This document shows positions 5,830 through 11,367 of a DNA stretch of 11,367 nt, piece by piece. Under the pieces are notes generated by a model. The model ran no database searches, was not told the DNA's origin, and saw nothing but the letters and a program-made list of their open reading frames with translations. Both the position numbers and the translations under genes were made by a program. Where the stretch lies: contig JAYVSS010000332.1 of assembly GCA_043775075.1 (NCBI GenBank), forward strand, positions 1-11,367, written 5' to 3'. The first letter of the stretch is position 1. The number at the start of each line of letters is the position of its first letter. The DNA comes from JANLQX01 sp043775075 (GTDB lineage Bacteria; Actinomycetota; Acidimicrobiia; Acidimicrobiales; JANYDT01).

Positions 5830-6966
5830 CTAGAGGCCAAGTTGTTTGGCGGCAAGATCTTTCAAGATTTCTTCGCTGCCGCCACCGATCGCCTGCACCC
5901 GGACCTCGCGGTAAAGACGCTCCACTACGGCTCCCCGCAGATAGCCGGCACCACCAAAGATCTGCACCGCCTCACGCGCACAGAGCTCAAATGCCGTGGT
6001 CGCTTCCACCTTGCACTGGGCGATCTCGCCCGCCGGGCTCGCACCGTCGTTCAACTGCCACGCCAGCGATTCCATCCACGCCTGACACGAGTTCACTCGA
6101 CGGCTCATATCAACGATCTTGTGACGGATCACTTGGTTGGAAATAAGCGGCTTGCCAAACGTCTCACGGGTGCGGGCATAGGCGATCGACTCATTGATAC
6201 ACAACTGAGCGAAGGCGAGAGACTGAGCAATCAGATCAAGACGCTCGTAGTTGAAGTTGCCCATGATCGCCGCCCAACCTTCGTTCTCCGTCCCAATGAG
6301 ATTGGCCGCTGGTACCACGCAATCGTCGAAATACAGCGTGGCGGTATCGCTGCTCCACCACCCCATCTTCTTGAGGGGCGTCCGGGTGAGACCAACAGCG
6401 TCGCCGGGCACGAGAAGGACCGAGATCCCCGAGCGGCCAGGCCCACCCGTTCGCACTGCCACCGTCAACCAATCAGCGCGCATACCACTGGTGATAAATG
6501 TCTTGGATCCGTTCACGATGTAGTGGTCCCCATCGCGGCGCGCCGTGGTCCTCAGCCCGGCGACGTCGGAACCGCCGCTCGGTTCGGTGACGGCGAGCGC
6601 GGCGATCTTCTTCCCGGCCAGAACATCGGGGAGAATCTTCTTCTGTTCGGCATTGCCGAAGTGGGCCACCACCGGCATCGAGATGTACGACGAGATGAGA
6701 CCGGCGCTCACCCCGCCCGATCCGCCCATAGCTAGCGCTTGGTGGATGATCACCCGGAGGAAGGCGTCCGTTCCAATGCCGCCAACATCTTCGGAGAAAC
6801 CCGCTCCGAGCATGCCGAGCTCGCCCATCTTGGCGTAGAGCTCACGGGGAAACTCCTCGGCTTCATCCCACTGATGGGCAAACGGCGTGACTTCCTTAGC
6901 AACGAATTGATCGAGAACGGCTCGATACTCAACGTGCTCTGGGCGATAGAACGGATGCGCGGCCAT
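5830..6966 (-). CDS. Acyl-CoA dehydrogenase
   Basis: This is a full-length 378-residue flavoprotein of the acyl-CoA dehydrogenase family. An N-terminal helical domain is followed by the FAD/substrate signature LAVTEPSGGSDVAGL (124-138), the beta domain (FITSGMRADWLTVAVRTG, 157-174; LYFDDCVVPAANLIG, 211-225) and the C-terminal helical domain with YARTRETFGKPL (263-274) and the second signature QIFGGAGYLRG (335-345). It would oxidise an acyl-CoA to the 2,3-enoyl-CoA and pass electrons to ETF in the cytoplasm. The position that carries the catalytic Glu in short/medium-chain enzymes (YEGT) reads IGGGSEEI (360-367). The base is probably elsewhere, as in subfamilies where a Glu near residue 241 (NYERLD) could serve; this is not certain. 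The substrate is unknown. The ATG at 6966 has no Shine-Dalgarno but a TAGACT hexamer 7 nt upstream. It is first in the minus-strand gene run. Confidence 0.93.
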   Translation of the reverse strand: MAAHPFYRPEHVEYRAVLDQFVAKEVTPFAHQWDEAEEFPRELYAKMGELGMLGAGFSEDVGGIGTDAFLRVIIHQALAMGGSGGVSAGLISSYISMPVVAHFGNAEQKKILPDVLAGKKIAALAVTEPSGGSDVAGLRTTARRDGDHYIVNGSKTFITSGMRADWLTVAVRTGGPGRSGISVLLVPGDAVGLTRTPLKKMGWWSSDTATLYFDDCVVPAANLIGTENEGWAAIMGNFNYERLDLIAQSLAFAQLCINESIAYARTRETFGKPLISNQVIRHKIVDMSRRVNSCQAWMESLAWQLNDGASPAGEIAQCKVEATTAFELCAREAVQIFGGAGYLRGAVVERLYREVRVQAIGGGSEEILKDLAAKQLGL

Positions 6967-7025
6967 GGGGGTGAGTCTAAGGTCGACACCGTGAGCGCGA
7001 CGGGGGGACCGCCATAACTACCGCC
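6967..7025. promoter_or_regulatory. Divergent intergenic promoter region
   Basis: Only 59 bp separate the divergent acyl-CoA dehydrogenase and ABC operon. On the minus strand TAGACT (6979-6974) ends 7 nt before the ATG at 6966, fitting a leaderless transcript. On the plus strand CATAAC (7013-7018; four of six bases of TATAAT) ends 7 nt before the GTG at 7026. No convincing -35 is visible for either. A GGGGGGA run at 7002-7008 is too far from the GTG to be its ribosome site. Confidence 0.4.
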
Positions 7026-8027
7026 GTGCCTGCGTCACCAGCCGCCGCTTCGGTGATCTCCGCTGCCCATATCGTCAAGCGTTGGGGAACCAACACCGTG
7101 CTGAACGATGCCTCGTTTGAAATCGGCCACGGCGTGACCGGTTTGTTGGGGGCCAACGGTGCAGGCAAAACCACGTTCTTTGGCATGGTCCTCGGTTTCC
7201 ATGCCGGTGACTCCGGCACGCTACGGGTGTTCGGTCTCGATCCGGTGGCTCAGGGTTCTGAAGTGAGGGCCCGGATCGGGTATTCGCCCGAACACGATGC
7301 GTTGCCCGTTGATATGCGCGCACATGACTTCGTTCGCCACGTGGCAGAGCTCCACGGAATCCCCAGCCGGGAAGCGATCGGCCGGGCCAGCGACGCGCTG
7401 TTCGAGGTGGGCCTCGGCGAGGAACGGTTTCGCCCTGTGGGCACCATGTCCACCGGTCAAAAGCAGAGGGTGAAACTTGCTCAGGCCATCGTCCACGACC
7501 CCGCCCTGGTGTTGCTCGACGAACCGACAAACGGGCTCGATCCGGTACAGCGCGAGCACATGTTGGCACTCATCAAACGATGCGGCACGGTGCTCGGCCT
7601 CAACGTCATCCTTTCGTCGCACCTGCTTGAGGAGGTGGAGCGCACCTGTGAGCGCGTCGTCATCCTGGCCAACGGCCGAGCTCAAACCGATGCCGTCGTT
7701 TCCGATCTCCAGGAGGCGGGCGAGGACATTTCCGTCGACCTCGCCACCCCGGATGGAACCGATGCATGGATAGGCGCCATCGTGGCGGTCGCCGTGGCCC
7801 ACGGCCTGACCGTGAACTCACATACCGCCAACACCATGCAGATTGCCTACGTGGACCCGTCCACGTTCGACCGCCTGCGCGACGCTCTCGTGGCCGCCAA
7901 CGCACCCGTTCGTTCGCTCGCCCGGACCCGACGTACCCTGGCCGACGCCTTCCTCGAAGCGAGCATGGATCCATCCGACACTGCGCGGTCGGATGCGGCT
8001 CTGGCGGGCGACGCGAGTAAACCATGA
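7026..8027 (+). CDS. ABC transporter ATP-binding protein (ABC-2 exporter type)
   Basis: This 333-residue ATPase has all ABC motifs: Walker A GANGAGKTT (42-50), Q-loop region YSPEHDAL (86-93, with E89 where Gln is usual, a common variant in ABC-2 exporters), signature MSTGQKQRVKLA (141-152), Walker B LVLLDEPTNGLDP (161-173) and H-loop SSHLLEE (197-203). Residues after ~230 form the C-terminal extension usual for ABC-2/Nat-type ATPases. It would power export by the permease encoded directly after it; its stop overlaps that permease's ATG (ATGA, 4 bp). The start is GTG at 7026; there is no well-placed Shine-Dalgarno, and an in-frame GTG at 7053 is an alternative that would still keep the whole nucleotide-binding domain. 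The substrate cannot be told from sequence. Confidence 0.93.
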   Translation: MPASPAAASVISAAHIVKRWGTNTVLNDASFEIGHGVTGLLGANGAGKTTFFGMVLGFHAGDSGTLRVFGLDPVAQGSEVRARIGYSPEHDALPVDMRAHDFVRHVAELHGIPSREAIGRASDALFEVGLGEERFRPVGTMSTGQKQRVKLAQAIVHDPALVLLDEPTNGLDPVQREHMLALIKRCGTVLGLNVILSSHLLEEVERTCERVVILANGRAQTDAVVSDLQEAGEDISVDLATPDGTDAWIGAIVAVAVAHGLTVNSHTANTMQIAYVDPSTFDRLRDALVAANAPVRSLARTRRTLADAFLEASMDPSDTARSDAALAGDASKP

Positions 8028-8902
8028 CGAACGTTGACCGCTCCAATGGCACCTCCCGGATCCACGATCGCGGCTACCGACGTTTTGACGGCGAACGGAC
8101 CGGTGCCGCGGGGGCGATCCGCACCACGATTCGCCATACCTTCGGCCGCATCCTCGGGCTTCGTCGAAACGGTCGGGCCAAGGCCCTGCCGTTCATCGTT
8201 GCCGGTATTGCGTATCTCCCGGCGATCGTCTTCATCGGCCTCGGTCTGCTGCTGCCAAAACGTGCGGCGCGGGCCACCATTCCCCAAGTTTGGGAGTACT
8301 ACGGCTTCGTGATCTCAGCGATCTTGTTGTTCATCGCGTTCGCCGCGCCAGAAGCGTTGTGCCCCGATCGCCGTTTCCGGGTGATGGGCGTGTACCTGTC
8401 CTCGCCCCTTACCCGCATGACGTATCTGCTCGCCAAGTTTGCCGCTGTGGCTGGCGCGCTGTGCTTCGTTACCCTGTTCCCTCCGCTCCTCATGGTTCTT
8501 GGTCGAGCGTTGCAGGGCCAGGGACCGTCCACCGGCGACCTCGGTTTGGTTGTCGTGCGCATCATCGTTTCGGGGATCGTGCTCGCCGCGTTCTTCGCAT
8601 TGCTCGCGCTCGCGGCATCGTCGCTAACGGACCGCAAAGGGTTCGCGTCTGCCACCATCGTGTTGGTCTTCATCATCGGCGGATCGATCTCATCGGCCAT
8701 CTATTCGTCCACGCAGAACGACAAGGCACTCCTCCTAAATCTGTTTACCGTTCCGTTCGAACTGGTGCGTCGCATCCACGGAAACCTGGGTGACCATCCG
8801 CCGCTCTCCACCGGCTTGCTGGCGCTAACGATGGTGGCGTGGGCGGCGCTGTTCACGGCGATCATCACCATTCGGTATCGACGCCTTGAGGTCACGCGGT
8901 GA
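8024..8902 (+). CDS. ABC-2-type transporter permease
   Basis: This 292-residue membrane protein has a basic cytoplasmic N-tail of about 50 residues and roughly six membrane segments (about 55-77, 92-110, 135-160, 174-200, 207-228 and 262-283). The motif APEALCPDRRFRVMGVYLSS then PLTRMTYLLAKFAA (108-141) is the family's cytoplasmic coupling segment, where PxxR-Y-xxAK precedes a membrane helix. It pairs with the preceding ATPase (4-bp ATGA overlap) and its own stop overlaps the next ATPase start (GTGA, 4 bp), so translation is coupled on both sides. Membrane placement and ABC-2 type are well supported; the cargo is unknown. Confidence 0.87.
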   Translation: MTNVDRSNGTSRIHDRGYRRFDGERTGAAGAIRTTIRHTFGRILGLRRNGRAKALPFIVAGIAYLPAIVFIGLGLLLPKRAARATIPQVWEYYGFVISAILLFIAFAAPEALCPDRRFRVMGVYLSSPLTRMTYLLAKFAAVAGALCFVTLFPPLLMVLGRALQGQGPSTGDLGLVVVRIIVSGIVLAAFFALLALAASSLTDRKGFASATIVLVFIIGGSISSAIYSSTQNDKALLLNLFTVPFELVRRIHGNLGDHPPLSTGLLALTMVAWAALFTAIITIRYRRLEVTR

Positions 8903-9843
8903 TCGTGACTTCTCCGGCCGCAGGGTCCCCCAGCATCGTCTTCGACAACGTGTCGAAATGGTTCGGCTCGGTGGTGGCAGTGTCCGACGTTTCTTTCTCG
9001 GTATTTCCTGGTGTCACGGCGTTGCTCGGCCCGAACGGGGCCGGAAAGTCGACCGTAATGAGATTGCTCTGTGGGCTTACGACCCCGTCGAAGGGCACCA
9101 TTGCGGTTCTCGGAAAGCCGCCTCGCGGTGAGCCGTCGTTGTACCGAGAAATCGGGCTTGTACCCCAGCAAGACAGCGTGTTCGAACCCCTCAGAGCGTT
9201 GGAATTCGTGCGCACCATGGCCGTGCTGAGCGGGGTGGAGGACCCTGACGCTCGAGCGCGAGCAGCGATCGCCGACGTTGAACTCGATCCCTCCGATGTT
9301 CGCCCGCTGCGTACGTACTCCAAGGGCATGCGTCAACGGGTGAAGGTGGCCGCCGCCCTCGTGCACGATCCGCACCTGGTGATTCTCGACGAGCCGCTCA
9401 ACGGGCTCGATCCCCGTCAACGACTGCGCATGATCGAGCATTTCTCCGCTCTGGGCGGACAGGGTCGGACCGTCGTTATCACCAGTCATATCCTCGAAGA
9501 GGTCGAGCGGTTCGGCTCAAAGGTGATCGTGATCGCTGAGGGACGCCTCGCCGCCGAGGGCGACTTTCATGCCATACGCGCACTTATGGATGATCGGCCC
9601 CATCAAGTCCGCGTGCAAGCTAGCCCTTCTCGCGAATTGGCTAGCGCGCTTATCGGATTGAAAGGCGTGGTGGGCGTCCAGATTGACGGCGGCGGGATGA
9701 TCGTCGACGTTGATGACGTCTCCGCGTTTCGTACTTCGGTACTTCGTGCGGCCCAGTCCGTCGGGGCTCGGGTGGAAGCCATCGATCCTCTCGACGAAGA
9801 CCTCGAGTCAGTCTTTCGCTACCTAGTCAGCAGGAGGTGGTAA
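8899..9843 (+). CDS. Second ABC transporter ATP-binding protein
   Basis: This 314-residue ATPase has Walker A GPNGAGKST (44-52), Q-loop GLVPQQDSV (86-94), signature YSKGMRQRVKVAAALVHDP (140-158), Walker B LVILDEPLNGLDP (160-172) and H-loop TSHILEEVE (195-203). The C-terminal ~85 residues are the accessory domain seen on ABC-2/Nat-type ATPases. It starts at GTG 8899, inside the stop of the preceding permease gene, and is followed by a second permease. The sequence differs clearly from the first ATPase (canonical Q in the Q-loop, different signature), so they are not recent duplicates. The four genes could form one heteromeric exporter or two separate ones; the layout alone does not decide this. 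Confidence 0.93.
   Translation: MIVTSPAAGSPSIVFDNVSKWFGSVVAVSDVSFSVFPGVTALLGPNGAGKSTVMRLLCGLTTPSKGTIAVLGKPPRGEPSLYREIGLVPQQDSVFEPLRALEFVRTMAVLSGVEDPDARARAAIADVELDPSDVRPLRTYSKGMRQRVKVAAALVHDPHLVILDEPLNGLDPRQRLRMIEHFSALGGQGRTVVITSHILEEVERFGSKVIVIAEGRLAAEGDFHAIRALMDDRPHQVRVQASPSRELASALIGLKGVVGVQIDGGGMIVDVDDVSAFRTSVLRAAQSVGARVEAIDPLDEDLESVFRYLVSRRW
9832..9837 (+). promoter_or_regulatory. Perfect Shine-Dalgarno AGGAGG for the second permease
   Basis: AGGAGG lies 8 nt before the GTG at 9846. It therefore selects 9846 over the in-frame GTG at 9837, which overlaps the ribosome site itself. It sits within the last codons of the preceding ATPase gene. Confidence 0.7.
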
Positions 9844-9845
9844 GT

Positions 9846-10562
9846 GTGCTTTCTATTATCTCTGTGTTAGTTCGCATGCAGCGCCGCCTGTTGCTCACGC
9901 GCGGCCGCATGATCGCGCTCGGTGCGCTCGGTGCAGTTTCGATTCTGTTGGCGTTCCTCACGAGGTCCGCCGATGACCGGCCGACCGCGGCGTTTCAGCT
10001 CATTCGCGGCGTCGGGCTCTCGGGCCTCGTCCCCATCGTTGCGCTGGTCTTCGGCGCCGCTGCGCTCGGCGATCCGAACGAAGACGGCACCCTCGTCCAC
10101 CTCTGGTTGCGGCCGGTCTCACGCTGGGCACTCGTGCTCAGCTCGTGGATCACCGCCACCGGCACCGGCATACTCTTCGCCACTGCCCCGCTCACTCTTG
10201 CTGCGGCCGCAGCGGGCATCAACAACTCGTTCGTGTTCGGTACGGCAGTCTCCTCGGCGCTGGGAGTGGCGGCATATTCGGCACTCTTCGTTGCACTCGG
10301 GCTGCGCACGAATCGCTCCTTGGCGTGGGGGCTCGGGTACATTCTGCTGTGGGAGGGATCGATCGGGCAGGCTGGGTCCGGACTCTCACGAGTGGCGCTA
10401 CGCACCTACACAGCTTCGTACCTGCGCTCGTTCTCCGACTCAGCCGATGTCCGCGTGCGCTACCTCGTGTCTCCCGGAGGATCAGTCATTGGGCTCCTGG
10501 TCGCCACCCTCATTGGACTCCTCCTCGCCCGGAGGCTGCTCAGCCGCATCGACACGGCGTAA
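9846..10562 (+). CDS. Second ABC-2-type transporter permease
   Basis: This is a 238-residue membrane protein with about six hydrophobic segments (about 21-38, 56-76, 94-126 possibly as two, 132-154, 158-173 and 211-229). The segment LGDPNEDGTLVHLWLRPVSR (74-93) matches the ABC-2 coupling motif (acidic residues, then GTL, then a PVSR before a membrane helix). The start is GTG at 9846, chosen because AGGAGG lies 8 nt before it. It begins 2 bp after the stop of the preceding ATPase, its likely partner. It is the last gene of the four-gene ABC run. It is shorter than the first permease because it lacks the long N-tail. The substrate is unknown. Confidence 0.86.
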   Translation: MLSIISVLVRMQRRLLLTRGRMIALGALGAVSILLAFLTRSADDRPTAAFQLIRGVGLSGLVPIVALVFGAAALGDPNEDGTLVHLWLRPVSRWALVLSSWITATGTGILFATAPLTLAAAAAGINNSFVFGTAVSSALGVAAYSALFVALGLRTNRSLAWGLGYILLWEGSIGQAGSGLSRVALRTYTASYLRSFSDSADVRVRYLVSPGGSVIGLLVATLIGLLLARRLLSRIDTA

Positions 10563-10657
10563 GGCTCAGCGCGCAGGTTCGTTTCCTCCACGCGTCGGAC
10601 TCTTGCCGGACGGTCTCCAGAGTGTCGCCGGACTGGGAGCAGAATCTGAACCACCGA

Positions 10658-10663
10658 TAGCTT
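10658..10663 (+). promoter_or_regulatory. Candidate -10 element (TAGCTT) of a leaderless monooxygenase transcript
   Basis: TAGCTT fits TANNNT and ends exactly 6 nt (GTACAG) before the ATG at 10670. The 107-bp gap 10563-10669 holds no Shine-Dalgarno before that ATG and no convincing terminator; its only weak structure is an imperfect CTCCAG/CTGGGAG stem near 10614-10637. Confidence 0.42.
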
Positions 10664-10669
10664 GTACAG

Positions 10670-11367
10670 ATGGCCCGCATGCGCTTCGGCACCTTTCTCG
10701 CCCCGCATCACCCGCTCGGCGAGTCCCCCACGCTGTTGCTGCGCCGCGATCTTGATTTTGCTGAGCATCTCGATCGCCTCGGATTCGATGAGTTTTGGTG
10801 TGGGGAGCATCACTCAACCGGGTGGGAAATGATCGCCAGCCCGGAGATGTTCCTCGCCGCCGCAGCCGAACGAACCCACCGGATCAAGCTTGGAACCGGC
10901 GTCATTTCGCTGCCCTATCACCACCCGTTCAACGTGGCTCAGCGAATGGTCCAGCTTGATCACATGAGCATGGGTCGGCTGATCTTCGGGTCGGGACCGG
11001 GGGCCCTGCCGTCCGACGCCGCCATGCTGAACATCAACCCCATGCGCCAACGCGATATGCAGGACGAGGCGCTCGGGGTCATCGTCCGTTTGCTCCGGGG
11101 CGAGCGAGTGACTGAGTCAACCGATTGGTTCACCCTCGACGATGCGGCGCTACAAATCCTCCCGTTCCAAGACAAAATTCCAATGGCGGCGGCGTCGTCG
11201 ATATCTCCATCGGGGATGAAGCTCGCAGGCAAATACGGCATGGGTGTGTTGTCCATCGCCTCGAATTCATCCGAGGGCTTACAATCCCTCCCCACCCAAT
11301 GGGGCTTCGCCGAGGAGGCGGCGGCGTTGCATAAGCAAACTGTGAGCCGAGAGGACTGGCGCGTTCT
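10670..11367 (+). CDS. Luciferase-like flavin monooxygenase, LimB-like (3' end outside window)
   Basis: The frame is open to the window edge; 232 complete codons are present. The sequence is a luciferase-like TIM-barrel monooxygenase. Landmarks are FGTFLAPHHPLGESPTL (6-22), LDRLGFDEFWCGEHHSTGWE (34-53), SPEMFLAAAAERT (57-69), KLGTGVISLPYHHPFNVAQR (73-92) and RLIFGSGPGALPSDA (103-117). From memory this block pattern is closest to proteins annotated as limonene 1,2-monooxygenase (LimB group) in Rhodococcus and mycobacteria. These enzymes use reduced FMN from a partner reductase to insert oxygen into hydrophobic substrates. The LimB-type substrate is an inference; many homologues act on other compounds. 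The start at 10670 has a TAGCTT hexamer 6 nt upstream; an ATG at 10679 is an alternative. It is probably transcribed independently of the ABC genes. Confidence 0.88.
   Translation, partial: MARMRFGTFLAPHHPLGESPTLLLRRDLDFAEHLDRLGFDEFWCGEHHSTGWEMIASPEMFLAAAAERTHRIKLGTGVISLPYHHPFNVAQRMVQLDHMSMGRLIFGSGPGALPSDAAMLNINPMRQRDMQDEALGVIVRLLRGERVTESTDWFTLDDAALQILPFQDKIPMAAASSISPSGMKLAGKYGMGVLSIASNSSEGLQSLPTQWGFAEEAAALHKQTVSREDWRV

Noticed and set aside
5668..6735. Plus-strand open frame of 355 codons opposite the acyl-CoA dehydrogenase
   Set aside because: It spans two minus-strand genes and their gap, has no domain, and mirrors the opposite reading frame.
7221..7802. Minus-strand open frame of 193 codons within the first ABC ATPase
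   Set aside because: Antisense to Walker A/B-containing sequence, with no motifs; a shadow frame.
8701..9489. Minus-strand open frame of 262 codons across the first permease and second ATPase
   Set aside because: Covers the coupled junction of two firm plus-strand genes; no family resemblance.
10563..10669. Intrinsic terminator after the ABC operon
   Set aside because: Only an imperfect CTCCAG/CTGGGAG stem with a 12-nt loop and no T-run is present, so it is not called.
1..11367. tRNA, rRNA, CRISPR array, insertion sequence or attachment site
   Set aside because: No cloverleaf, regularly spaced repeats, transposase motifs or terminal inverted repeats were seen in either strand.

Overview
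The window is GC-rich, densely coded DNA with codon use and gene content typical of Actinomycetota. Acidimicrobiia-like bacteria are my best guess, but no marker gene is present to prove it. Several genes lack a Shine-Dalgarno sequence and instead have a TANNNT hexamer 6-7 nt before the start codon, which fits the leaderless mRNAs common in that phylum.

Left part (1-6966, all on the minus strand, so read from right to left). An acyl-CoA dehydrogenase gene (6966-5830) is followed by a HEAT-repeat protein (5782-4241), a MoxR-type AAA+ ATPase of the CoxD family (4226-3252) and a CoxE-like von Willebrand A protein (3238-2000). The last three are separated by only 14 and 13 bp and look co-transcribed. 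After a 103-bp gap comes an AbiEi-antitoxin-like DNA-binding protein with a degenerate C-terminal nuclease fold (1886-960). Two XdhC/CoxF-I family genes follow: a stand-alone N-terminal domain protein (918-601) and a two-domain protein (551 to the window edge). CoxD, CoxE and XdhC proteins are accessory factors for molybdenum hydroxylases such as CO dehydrogenase. The catalytic subunits (coxM/S/L type) are not in this window.

Right part (7026-11367, plus strand). Four tightly packed genes encode two ABC ATPases and two ABC-2-like permeases in alternating order, ATPase-permease-ATPase-permease (7026-10562). Junctions overlap by 4 bp, or are 2 bp apart where a perfect AGGAGG sets the start. They probably form one exporter or two paired exporters of unknown substrate. 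A 107-bp gap then precedes a luciferase-like flavin monooxygenase resembling the LimB (limonene monooxygenase) group, cut by the window end. The two halves diverge from a 59-bp intergenic region (6967-7025).

The most interesting signals are the HEAT-CoxD-CoxE cluster as a possible three-part maturation machine, the AbiEi-like gene between coxE and the xdhC pair with a promoter/operator-like palindrome, the recurrent leaderless-start pattern, a small in-frame tandem repeat in coxD, and a duplicated start region between the two xdhC genes.
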